Below are positions 17,680 to 26,361 of a DNA stretch of 54,382 bases, piece after piece. The stretch's first letter is position 1; the number at the start of each line of letters is the position of its first letter. Where the stretch lies: contig JAEEMG010000020.1 in assembly GCA_016283095.1 (NCBI GenBank), positions 1-54,382 on the forward strand, read 5' to 3'. The notes beneath the pieces were generated by a model. That model did no database searches, was not told where the DNA came from, and was given only the letters and a program-made list of their open reading frames with translations. This DNA is from Paludibacteraceae bacterium. Lineage in GTDB: Bacteria > Bacteroidota > Bacteroidia > Bacteroidales > Paludibacteraceae. The position numbers were made by a program, and so were the translations under genes.

Positions 17680-18957
17680 TGCTAAGTATGCGCATACTTG
17701 GTAGTAGTGACATCCATATGATTCATAATGTCCATATTGTCCTTCATAATATTTCCCTTCTGATTCTTTATATTCGTCACCTTTTAGAACATATTCAAAG
17801 AGATAGTCGAAACAGTCTTCCATAATGCAGATCAGTTTGTCTTTCCTTATTCCGAAAGTGTCCAAATCTGTCTCATCGTAGCAGTTATCCACCACATATT
17901 GCATCATTCCTGTGCGGACCTTGAACTTGAAATGATTATAATACTGAGTCTGAGAACAACTTTCCACCTCTCCAAAAAGACTTTTGTAAGCTGTAGATTT
18001 TAACGGAAAACCTTTACCTATGTCGAAACGGAAATTATTCCTGTTTATTCGTGGCTCCTTATCATAATTAAAAAAATCAGATAAAATAAATGTAAAATTG
18101 GGCACGTCTTCTGTGTTATTTAATAGCCAAGAAAGACTCGCTTGACTGTTATAGAATACGTAGTTGTTGACATGAAAAAGATACTCTATCATCTTTTTTG
18201 AACAGTACATAGTATATTTTTTCTGGGATGCCTCGTTCAGATACTCCTTATAAAGACTTACTTCGGTGTCATAATACTCTATAGTTTCTTGGTCTAAATT
18301 TTTATTGTTAAACTTGTCCCAGTCCATTTCGTCCTTAAATGACATAGGCAAATCTTCCAATGATATTATATGATTTTTCAGATCAATATAAATGGCATAA
18401 CATGAAGTCACAGCAGATAAGGAATGCATGGCAAAATTGGTGAAAAACAAAGAATTATGCATGCTTTTATCATTAATATCAATGTCAAACACACTTTTCA
18501 TTTTTTTCTCAAACAACTCTTTGGATACTGGTTTGAATATAGGATGTTTTTTCAATAATATATGGTAGATTACATCCATATTCTCTGATTTTTCCTCGTC
18601 GGTAATCTTATGATCAATAAAGTCTTTGTCTTTCAACTCTTTATCTTCTGATAGCATAGCCATTTCGTCTCCTAAATCAAAACTAAAATTAAACCGCAAT
18701 TGGCTTATGTAATTACATCTGATTTTATCAAGTTCCTCACTTGAAAATAAATCCGAAATATCTACCATGTCTTCTTCTTTTTCGTTGTTATTACTATTTT
18801 CAGATTCATCATCAGTCAATTCGTTAACAACATGGATAGAATCTTTCATCTCAGCATTATCCACATTTTTAGCCGTCTCAGCACATCCAATCAAGGATAA
18901 TGCTGAGATGGCAAGAAAATATATGACGACACGTACAAAAATCAGACTTGTTTTCAT
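17467..18957 (-). CDS. lipoprotein, candidate periplasmic immunity protein (paralogue 1)
   Basis: This 496-residue protein has a lipoprotein signal, FLAISALSLIGCAET, followed by a linker rich in Asp, Glu, Asn and Ser (about residues 30-70). The rest is mostly helical, with many Tyr/Phe pairs, and ends with LAYYLTKAHEKFLSYGHGDP, RCW and a segment ending EQAMIEQ. I do not recognise a named domain. It is related to the protein at 19174-20775: both have the linker, a KEEDM...D(I/V)(S/T)D motif after it, HPxFKPVS/HPEYKPVS and the AYYLxKAH...CW motif. Both lie downstream of a predicted peptidoglycan-degrading T6SS effector, so protecting the producing cell's periplasm is the best guess. Its ATG overlaps the stop of a remnant frame (18954-19166) as ATGA. 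A chaperone or envelope housekeeping role is not excluded. Confidence 0.75.
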   Translation of the reverse strand: MKTSLIFVRVVIYFLAISALSLIGCAETAKNVDNAEMKDSIHVVNELTDDESENSNNNEKEEDMVDISDLFSSEELDKIRCNYISQLRFNFSFDLGDEMAMLSEDKELKDKDFIDHKITDEEKSENMDVIYHILLKKHPIFKPVSKELFEKKMKSVFDIDINDKSMHNSLFFTNFAMHSLSAVTSCYAIYIDLKNHIISLEDLPMSFKDEMDWDKFNNKNLDQETIEYYDTEVSLYKEYLNEASQKKYTMYCSKKMIEYLFHVNNYVFYNSQASLSWLLNNTEDVPNFTFILSDFFNYDKEPRINRNNFRFDIGKGFPLKSTAYKSLFGEVESCSQTQYYNHFKFKVRTGMMQYVVDNCYDETDLDTFGIRKDKLICIMEDCFDYLFEYVLKGDEYKESEGKYYEGQYGHYESYGCHYYQVCAYLAYYLTKAHEKFLSYGHGDPRCWHNALVNNLREDLKNNDARFENYVKENNYFNLDGFEQIMKDAHEQAMIEQ

Positions 18958-19166
18958 TGCTCAATCATTGCTTGCTCATGGGCATCTTTCATGATTTGTT
19001 CGAATCCATCAAGATTGAAATAGTTGTTTTCCTTCACGTAGTTTTCAAAACGGGCATCGTTGTTTTTCAGATCCTCACGCAAGTTGTTGACCAAGGCATT
19101 ATGCCAGCAACGGGGATCTCCATGGCCGTATGAAACAAATTTCTCGTGCGCTTTTGTGAGATAATA
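18951..19166. repeat. 216-bp direct repeat, copy B
   Basis: This is the second copy of the lipoprotein gene 3' end (see 17464-17679). Similarity stops abruptly at 19166, eight bases from the stop codon of the upstream lipoprotein gene. Confidence 0.9.
18954..19166 (-). pseudogene. orphan 3' end of a lipoprotein gene
   Basis: On the minus strand this frame reads YYLTKAHEKFVSYGHGDPRC, W and onward to EQAMIEQ and TGA, nearly identical to the C-terminus of the lipoprotein at 17467-18957. It has no start, signal or body of its own, and begins right after the stop of the 19174-20775 gene. The most economical explanation is a third tandem paralogue whose body was lost by recombination. Its stop codon overlaps the start of the downstream gene. 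Confidence 0.85.
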
Positions 19167-19173
19167 AAAAGAC

Positions 19174-20775
19174 CTAATTTTCCTCGTTCATCAATTCATA
19201 TTTCGTACTTTGACTCAAACACTTTTCTCTCGTCTCTATATATTTTTTTGCGCAGAAGTCCTCATATTCGGATGGCAATCCGTAATAATTTTTTTCCTTT
19301 ATAACTTTATAAAACTTACTTTCACAGTCTTTTTCCACATTATAGAGAGACCTTCCAAATCTATCCTGCCAGCATTCTGGTTCTGACCCGGACTGAGCAA
19401 CATAATTATCATGCGCTTTCTGTAAATAGTAAGCAAGAATCAAACCGTAATCAAATTCTCCATCATAAGGATAGTCACTCTCATCATCATGAGGGTAGGT
19501 ATACTCATCTTGCAAAAATTGAAGAGCCTTCGCCCATGGAAGTCCATATTCATCTTTGTCTTTGGGGTCATACACATTCTCTGCAATATATTTAATCATG
19601 CCAATGCGTAAAGCAGGCTTTTCATACATATCTGAGCCGAATACTGTTAAGTGCGGATCACCATACCCGTTTTTTCTATAAATTCCTACATACTCATTAT
19701 CTATAAAGGCCTTTGTTTTAATCTCTTTTAATATGAGTTTGTTCAAATCATTGTCTTTGTCATAATTGAAGTATTTATACAATCCGGCAACATCTTTTCT
19801 ATCATATTCATCTGATATTAGCCATTCAAAACTCGCCTTGCTTTGATAGAAAATATAGTTATTATAATGATAAACATAGTCTATAGTTCTTTTACGCATT
19901 AAAATTCTACCCTGTTTTAGACATTTTTCATATAGAGGAACCCTCTTCGTCATCACTTCCCTCAAGTCCGTTAACTTTTCTTCGACATACTCGCCTTTTC
20001 CCCATGAGTATTTATCGTCATTCCACAGGTCAAACTCAGCAATATTACTAAGACCCAAAAAATACCTCATAACGATATTGTTCTTTGCATCAAAGATCCA
20101 TGGACAAGTCATACATCTTTCGACAAAAAGATATTTCATGTCAGTATTGTTTTCTATATCCTCCCCTTGCTCAAAGTAATATTCACCATCGTATCTTCCC
20201 CCCGGCACACAAATAAACATATCTCGACCACTCGCAACATTTTTGTTTTTCCTAAACTCTTGACTTCTTAAATCTTTAATTCGGAAGACATCAAGCATTC
20301 TTTTATTAAACAATTCATCCGAAACTGGCTTATATTCAGGATGCGTACGCCTCATGATTTTATAAAGCAGATTCATCATGTTAACCAAATCCTCATAAGA
20401 ATACTTCTGCCATTTAATATTAGCATAATATCTATCCACCTCTTCTCTCACTTCCTTCTCTCGAATCTTCTCTGAAATATATTCCTCGTCTTCTACTATC
20501 AGTTCCTTGACTATCCCCCTTCTCATTATATCGGCTTCCTCGTCTGTAAGGAAATCTGTCACATCTATATAATAACTCATATCTTCCTCCTTTTCTTCTT
20601 CTAAATTTAAATCGCTTTTTTCTTCTTCTAAATTCAAATTCTTTTCCACTTCCGACATTAAAATCGTATCTCCGTCATTTGACACCTTGTTAGTGGATTG
20701 TTCACCATTAGAGCATGAACATAAAACTAATGCACCGATTGTTATAAACAGTACAAGTTCTTTAATTTTTATCAT
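19174..20775 (-). CDS. lipoprotein, candidate periplasmic immunity protein (paralogue 2)
   Basis: This 533-residue lipoprotein has the signal ELVLFITIGALVLCSCSNGE. Next comes a short acidic tandem repeat (NLEEEKSD, NLEEEKEED) at about residues 48-64. The remainder shares scattered motifs with the lipoprotein at 17467-18957: VTDFLTDEEADIMRR, HPEYKPVSDELFNKRM, FIFYQSKASFEWL-like and LAYYLQKAHDNY...CW. Its C-terminal 40 residues diverge from the paralogue's and from the remnant that follows. It starts only four bases after the effector gene's stop codon. In T6SS islands the gene directly downstream of an effector is most often its immunity gene, and a lipoprotein is suited to neutralise an enzyme acting in the periplasm. 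The immunity role is inferred; no domain was recognised. Confidence 0.75.
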   Translation of the reverse strand: MIKIKELVLFITIGALVLCSCSNGEQSTNKVSNDGDTILMSEVEKNLNLEEEKSDLNLEEEKEEDMSYYIDVTDFLTDEEADIMRRGIVKELIVEDEEYISEKIREKEVREEVDRYYANIKWQKYSYEDLVNMMNLLYKIMRRTHPEYKPVSDELFNKRMLDVFRIKDLRSQEFRKNKNVASGRDMFICVPGGRYDGEYYFEQGEDIENNTDMKYLFVERCMTCPWIFDAKNNIVMRYFLGLSNIAEFDLWNDDKYSWGKGEYVEEKLTDLREVMTKRVPLYEKCLKQGRILMRKRTIDYVYHYNNYIFYQSKASFEWLISDEYDRKDVAGLYKYFNYDKDNDLNKLILKEIKTKAFIDNEYVGIYRKNGYGDPHLTVFGSDMYEKPALRIGMIKYIAENVYDPKDKDEYGLPWAKALQFLQDEYTYPHDDESDYPYDGEFDYGLILAYYLQKAHDNYVAQSGSEPECWQDRFGRSLYNVEKDCESKFYKVIKEKNYYGLPSEYEDFCAKKYIETREKCLSQSTKYELMNEEN

Positions 20776-20779
20776 ATCT

Positions 20780-23700
20780 TTATGCTTTTTTATTTACCTC
20801 TCTATAAATTTCAGTTTTTCCGTGGGAATCCATTGTATCTTCATATGCTTCTTTTAATGTTGCAGATGAATCATTCATTGGTCCCATGTGGATATGAGTT
20901 TCATGTCCACCAATAGAATAGCAGCCCTCACGTATGTGTGACTTTTCGTATCCACAATTCAAATTTCGTTTTCTGAATCCGAACATTTTAGCCCCTTCTA
21001 TCAGTATTTTGTCTTCTTCTTTTGTGCCATAAGAGTAGTCAAAACCCATTCCTTGTCGATGTGATACACTAGGATATCCAATGCCCATTATATCCGTATT
21101 CCCCATTCCTGTCCTGCCATACATATCCTTTTCATTAGGAGTTTTGCACTCAAAATCTGCTGGTATGGATCCCAACTTCGAGTTCCCATAATGAGCCAAA
21201 ATACCGATGAATGCGGCAAATTGTATTGCATCAGCATAATAACGTTGTGTTTTGTCCATTATTATACGATAATAAATAAATACCTTGCCAGGTTGATAGA
21301 AATAGAGTAATCCGTCTTGGTCTTTTTCTCCCTTGCTTTCATCCACTTCATCCATACGGACAAGCTCTATTTTTTTCTTATCTGTTTTATATTTATATAT
21401 TCTTCTCGTTATTCCATCCAAGTACCCATCACATACAACATAATCAATCTCATTGTTTTTGTCGTAATGAGCATATATTTTTTTACCATCAACACCATCT
21501 TTGAAAAATCCACTTATTTCGACCGCACCTTTTATCTCTTTTGACAGATCACCTTCTTTTATTTTTTCACATGATACGAAATTAGGCACATTTTTTTGAA
21601 TTTTTCTCACAGCGACCTCATAACCCTCACCGCTATCTGGATGATAAACATATCTGTAATGTTTATCATCTGTAATATCATCAGGATAATGTTTTTCTAT
21701 TCGTCCATTGCTGTAGATATGAAAAGTAATCATGCCACTGGTACCCACATCCACTTTATTACATTCACAATCTTTCAGTTGAAACGCATCATATGCGACA
21801 TCTTTGAAAAATAGCATCTTCCCTTGATGGTTCTTTTTAAATGAAATTTTTCCCCCTTTACTGTCTGTAAAGCTACTTTCGTATTTAACATCGTTGCCAA
21901 CCACATTAAAGGCCTTTTCAATCAATTTGACATCTTCATAAGAATTGGGGGCGTCAAAATTAATATCATCGTGTTTTATAACTCCGTCACATAATGCATG
22001 CATATTGCCATGTTTATATCTAAAGAATGCCATAGAAGCAGCTACAGCAAGTCTTATGTTTCCTTCAAAGGAATCAGCATTTAAGTCCCCGACATTTTCA
22101 TATCCAATGCTCTCCAAAATTTTCTTAATCTTTGAGTATGTATTTTTGTGGGTTATCTGTGTATATGAACCACCTCTGTATTTCCAGCCATCACCACTTT
22201 CATAGTTACCATTACCATTTTCACCAGCATACATAAAACTAAAAATGGCTTTTTCCTTTTCTTTACCTGTTTTTTTAAATATATTATCCAATTGTGCTTT
22301 TATAGAATCGGATTTGTATATTCTTTCCCCTTTCTTATTTGTATCCGACTCCCATTTGCCGTTTTTCCACTTACCTTTGAAGATTTTCGATGGCTTTATA
22401 TCCTCAAGTCTTTCTCTTGTATATGAACCTCCTTCAGTTTTTGGTATGCCATCTCTTCCTATATTACTCTCTATGACTCCATTTGAAAAAAAGGCAGCTT
22501 TGATCCAACAAGAGTCCATTCGCAATTTGTATTGGAATTCACAATAAGCTTCTGCTATTTCCTTGGCGACATTGGTATTTGGGAATATTTTTTTCAATCT
22601 CATTTCCATATCTTCTGCTGACTCTCTGCATCTCGGGCACTTGCATCCACTCTCTGTATTTTTCTCCCCCTTCTTCAATTCCTCTCCCACCACCACAGGA
22701 GCAATGTTTGTCAAAGAATGGTTTAATCGTTGGATTTCTTTGTCTTTGCCCACTTTCAACTGCCAAAGATAGCTACGAATCTTTTTATTCCATCCATTAT
22801 CATTAGATTTTTCACCTTTTGTGATCGAATAATTTTCTTCGCCTTGTGTGATGACGGTGGTGTCGCTTTCTTCACACTCCGATTCTTTTTGTTCAGACTC
22901 TTCAGCAGACGGAGAGTCTTGTAGTTCTTTTGTTGCTATAACCTCACACTTCTTTTTGAAAGTCATGTTGAACACGTCTTCATGACTTTGCGGATATGTG
23001 TATATGACAGCATCGTCTAATTTCACACCGAAATAGAACAGACGTGGGTTGGGATTATCTCCGTGCACATCTTCATTTTTGAAGTGCTCGCTGATATCTA
23101 TTTTGACTTTCCCGTTATTGCCGAATTCAAGGTTGTCATAAACAGCTATCACGGTGTCGTCTTTCTCGCCGACTTTGTTGTTCTCAACCAATTCCACCTT
23201 GATCCTATCAGTTATTTCTTTGCAGTTGTGTGTGGCGAGCATGATGAAAATGGAGTCTCCATATTTCATTACCGACTTTTGCGGATTGCCAGACTTGCCA
23301 GAGAAAAAACCGGTCACACATGTCTCGGTGGTCAATGTCAACGGTGACGATTTTGAGCACACCCAGTGACTGTCGTATCCTTTCATCTTCGACAGGTTTA
23401 CAACATCTGTATATGGAGGATTAATGAGCGACGCGATTATGTTAATTTTTTTTCGGCCATCGACTTTGATGTCCTGTTTGCTGATTGACAATTTTATAAA
23501 CGCATTGCCGTCTTTCCCGAATCGTGCGTCATCCAACGCTGATATCTTGATAGGTGTCGGGTCCTTGGCATTATTATCCCATAAAAATATCCGTACGTTA
23601 TCGAGGCCCTTTTCATTTTTTATATCCTTCCAAGCAGGAACCTTTATTTCAAGATAAAATGGCTCATCAAATCCGACTTCACTTATCTTGTTGTGGCGCT

Positions 23701-25489
23701 CGTCAACAAACTGCCATTTTTCGATACTGGCTTCTCTAACTTCGAACTCAAACTGTCCTTTTTCAGAATAGTATATGGAATGCGTGCCTATCTGATTTTT
23801 ATCAAATGTAACCTTATAGCTGTCCGACTCCGCTTTTTTCTCATTACCATCCATAAAAAAACTGACCTCTTTGTCTTTAAAACTATCGTATTTGTACAGC
23901 ATGTCAAAATTGATCCAATAATCGATATTTGGATAAAAGACTTTTGGTGTGCGGACAATACCTTTGATGACATTACGAGAAACATTGAAGGAGAAAGATG
24001 CTTGTGTCACACCTTTGTCATTTGTGTTTATCACTGTATTACAATTGCTTAAATCAAGTGATATTGTCACTTCGCCTTCAAACGTCAGCTTGTGGATATT
24101 GGAGCCTCCGCGTACGATGGAGTTTCCGTGCTTCTCTTTGATTGTCCAGATTGCTTTGCTCAAATCGACATTTTTGTCTGTCTTGTTTGTTGGTCGTAAA
24201 ATTAGATATATTGTCGTCCCTGGTCTGAGATATGAGTCTTTTTGTATCTGGTTGACACCGTCTTTGTCCAACGAAACAAAAGCGGAAACAAAGCTGTCAA
24301 CTTCTTTGACAGTAAATGATTTTGTGTCAAACGTCCCAATAGGCAAAAAATTAAATGAATATGGTGTCTTTTCTGAGAGTGTTATATCCACAGTTTTTTT
24401 GTTATCATTAAAAAATGACGGTTTTAAGGTAAAACTATATTCATTTTTAGGCAACGGCATGGCCTGCTCTTTTGTAAGATGCTTGTTTATTAAGAGACGC
24501 AATTTTTCATGGCTTTCCAAATCCACGGCAGTACGAACAATTATTTCTAAATTGTCTGAATTTTTCAAAAAAATAGTATCGTCATCCTCTCCTTTTATAT
24601 AGTCTCCTTTTAGTCTGATGCCGACAATACGATTTTTCTCCAGCACCTCCACTACAGCTTTACAGCTCTCATTAAACGGAGGTTTTTTCTTCCCTTTTTC
24701 AATAACCAATTGTTGGTCTGTTTTGAGAGCACTGTATTTATTCGCTATTTTATCAGGCCCACCCTCAATATAATAAATGCCTGGCTCTTGGAAACTTATA
24801 TTGAATGGCGTGCAAACTCTTTTGATAAGCGTCAGTTTGTCTATGCAATCTTTGCTGACTATTTTTCCTTTTACTGTTTCTTTTGTTTCTTTTCTTGTTG
24901 TGACAGCCCAGTTTAAAATATCGGTGGGCTTCAATTCTTTTTTCCCTTTATCAAAAGCGTGTAGGGTTATCACCTCATTAGGTCGGACATATTCTTTGGA
25001 TGCGGAAACGGAATAGACATTGGATATCTTTTTCTTCTTGTCTTCTTGACTTTTGGCAGGTGGAGTCACAACCAACGCCAAAGGAAAATTACCGAGTGTC
25101 TCTATCTTAAATTCGGCTAACTCTGGTGCAGAAACGGATTGTACTTGTCCGGTGTATATGCATTTTATCTCTCCTCCAAACACAGGACAATTCATAATGC
25201 TCTTTTCTACGATTGCATTTTGGTCGCCTTGCTGCACGGTCGTTTGGGTTTTCCATATTCCATTCGCATAAACACATGTAGGAGGTGTCTGTGTGTTCTT
25301 CGAGCATGTCACAAAAGGAGCGGAAGGCAACTTGAATGTGACATCCTTATCCGTCACAATTGCTTTGCCTTGAGCATTTACCTTTTGGTTTGAAATTGCT
25401 GTTATCTGACATGGCGCACTTCCACAATTACACTTGAAAATCGCACCGTCCACCACATATTGTTGTCCTTTTTTTACATCCGTTGCCAT
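20780..25489 (-). CDS. PAAR-like T6SS effector with GH19-like and LAS metallopeptidase-like domains
   Basis: This is a 1569-residue protein. Residues 1-118 resemble the DUF4280 PAAR-like domain (repeated CxCG/ CPVFGG pattern), which would sharpen the VgrG spike. Residues about 130-900 are beta-rich repeats of unknown role, followed by an acidic stretch. A CKCPRC knuckle lies near 947-952. About 960-1190 resembles a GH19 chitinase/lysozyme fold: AAFFSNGVIES with a likely catalytic Glu near 1008, and ESGDGWKYRGGSYTQIT near 1095-1110. The C-terminal 110 residues carry H-x6-D (SHRQGMGFD, about 1476-1485) and GGHETHIHMG near 1528-1537, the pattern of LAS-type murein peptidases (H, D and HxH zinc ligands). 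It may therefore cut both glycan strands and peptides of peptidoglycan in the periplasm of a competitor. It sits between VgrG-linked genes and two lipoproteins. No signal peptide is present, consistent with T6SS delivery. Confidence 0.78.
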   Translation of the reverse strand: MATDVKKGQQYVVDGAIFKCNCGSAPCQITAISNQKVNAQGKAIVTDKDVTFKLPSAPFVTCSKNTQTPPTCVYANGIWKTQTTVQQGDQNAIVEKSIMNCPVFGGEIKCIYTGQVQSVSAPELAEFKIETLGNFPLALVVTPPAKSQEDKKKKISNVYSVSASKEYVRPNEVITLHAFDKGKKELKPTDILNWAVTTRKETKETVKGKIVSKDCIDKLTLIKRVCTPFNISFQEPGIYYIEGGPDKIANKYSALKTDQQLVIEKGKKKPPFNESCKAVVEVLEKNRIVGIRLKGDYIKGEDDDTIFLKNSDNLEIIVRTAVDLESHEKLRLLINKHLTKEQAMPLPKNEYSFTLKPSFFNDNKKTVDITLSEKTPYSFNFLPIGTFDTKSFTVKEVDSFVSAFVSLDKDGVNQIQKDSYLRPGTTIYLILRPTNKTDKNVDLSKAIWTIKEKHGNSIVRGGSNIHKLTFEGEVTISLDLSNCNTVINTNDKGVTQASFSFNVSRNVIKGIVRTPKVFYPNIDYWINFDMLYKYDSFKDKEVSFFMDGNEKKAESDSYKVTFDKNQIGTHSIYYSEKGQFEFEVREASIEKWQFVDERHNKISEVGFDEPFYLEIKVPAWKDIKNEKGLDNVRIFLWDNNAKDPTPIKISALDDARFGKDGNAFIKLSISKQDIKVDGRKKINIIASLINPPYTDVVNLSKMKGYDSHWVCSKSSPLTLTTETCVTGFFSGKSGNPQKSVMKYGDSIFIMLATHNCKEITDRIKVELVENNKVGEKDDTVIAVYDNLEFGNNGKVKIDISEHFKNEDVHGDNPNPRLFYFGVKLDDAVIYTYPQSHEDVFNMTFKKKCEVIATKELQDSPSAEESEQKESECEESDTTVITQGEENYSITKGEKSNDNGWNKKIRSYLWQLKVGKDKEIQRLNHSLTNIAPVVVGEELKKGEKNTESGCKCPRCRESAEDMEMRLKKIFPNTNVAKEIAEAYCEFQYKLRMDSCWIKAAFFSNGVIESNIGRDGIPKTEGGSYTRERLEDIKPSKIFKGKWKNGKWESDTNKKGERIYKSDSIKAQLDNIFKKTGKEKEKAIFSFMYAGENGNGNYESGDGWKYRGGSYTQITHKNTYSKIKKILESIGYENVGDLNADSFEGNIRLAVAASMAFFRYKHGNMHALCDGVIKHDDINFDAPNSYEDVKLIEKAFNVVGNDVKYESSFTDSKGGKISFKKNHQGKMLFFKDVAYDAFQLKDCECNKVDVGTSGMITFHIYSNGRIEKHYPDDITDDKHYRYVYHPDSGEGYEVAVRKIQKNVPNFVSCEKIKEGDLSKEIKGAVEISGFFKDGVDGKKIYAHYDKNNEIDYVVCDGYLDGITRRIYKYKTDKKKIELVRMDEVDESKGEKDQDGLLYFYQPGKVFIYYRIIMDKTQRYYADAIQFAAFIGILAHYGNSKLGSIPADFECKTPNEKDMYGRTGMGNTDIMGIGYPSVSHRQGMGFDYSYGTKEEDKILIEGAKMFGFRKRNLNCGYEKSHIREGCYSIGGHETHIHMGPMNDSSATLKEAYEDTMDSHGKTEIYREVNKKA

Positions 25490-25498
25490 ACCTGTCTG

Positions 25499-26344
25499 TT
25501 ATTTCCTATTTACAATCAAACAATAAATTCTTCTAAAATCACTGTCCGCTAATTTTGCTTCAGCTTTCAAATCTATCTTCTTAATGTGTCCGAAACCGTC
25601 TGTCTGACATTCCCCTTTCAGATAAATTGACAAACCCTCGATTTGAGACTCGTCCATGCCCAACGACTCTGCAATCGCAGTCATGTCGGAGGCTTCTCTG
25701 TTCAAGCTTCCGATTATATCTATTTTTCTTTTGCCGTCTTTTTCCGATACGGTCAACACTTCGGTCAATACGGTTTTCGCATTTCCGAAAATGGCTGGAA
25801 AAATCTGGTTCTTGATGTGTTGTCCGTTATCTCCGTAATCAAGCCAATAGCCAAAGAAGAAGCGGTTGTATAGCAAATCGGTTTCGACGGAATGCAAATA
25901 CTTCGCTTCGTCTTTTATTACAGCGTCAATCTGTTTTGTCCAACCTTTTATGGTTGACTCCACATTATCGTCGTCGCTGACAAAATAGTTGTCAAGATAT
26001 ATTTTTGTGTATTCCCAATTTTTGAGAATCTCATCTCTGTTCTCTACTTTTATGATTCTGCCATCCGCGGAGAGTAGCAAATCAAGTTTGTTTAATGCCT
26101 CGCCGGACTTTATAAAATAGTGGTCGATAGGATTTTGAGGATGTGCTTTCCCGTCTTTTTTAACGTTGCTCCTCTCCACCTTTGCTATTATTCCTGTGGG
26201 TTGGGTGTTGTCGATGCTGACTGTTATGTCTTCTGTATATTGTGCGACTTGGGTGTTGCCGTCGTGTCGCGCATCCGTTATTTCGATGCGTTTCTCCACG
26301 GAGTATTCTTTTGCCGCTATATCTGTTTTCAACTCTATTATCAT
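25499..26344 (-). CDS. conserved-position protein between VgrG and effector, function unknown
   Basis: This 281-residue protein has no signal peptide and no membrane segment. It starts MIIELKTDIAAKEYSVEKRI and shows IIAKVER, NPIDHYFIKSG and LSADGRIIKVENRDEIL in its first 110 residues. The C-terminus forms two amphipathic strand pairs ending YCLIVNRK. The gene lies 17 bases after vgrG and nine bases before the effector gene. T6SS effector operons often carry an adaptor or chaperone at that place, so cytoplasmic loading of the effector onto VgrG is the leading idea. I do not recognise the family (it does not read like DUF4123, DUF1795 or DUF2169), and an unrelated role is possible. Confidence 0.7.
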   Translation of the reverse strand: MIIELKTDIAAKEYSVEKRIEITDARHDGNTQVAQYTEDITVSIDNTQPTGIIAKVERSNVKKDGKAHPQNPIDHYFIKSGEALNKLDLLLSADGRIIKVENRDEILKNWEYTKIYLDNYFVSDDDNVESTIKGWTKQIDAVIKDEAKYLHSVETDLLYNRFFFGYWLDYGDNGQHIKNQIFPAIFGNAKTVLTEVLTVSEKDGKRKIDIIGSLNREASDMTAIAESLGMDESQIEGLSIYLKGECQTDGFGHIKKIDLKAEAKLADSDFRRIYCLIVNRK

Positions 26345-26361
26345 GTCGTCTTCACTTAAAA

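Noticed and set aside
18948-19133. Plus-strand frame of 61 codons over the repeat copy B
   Set aside because: It is antisense to the lipoprotein remnant, whose minus-strand frame clearly matches a real protein.
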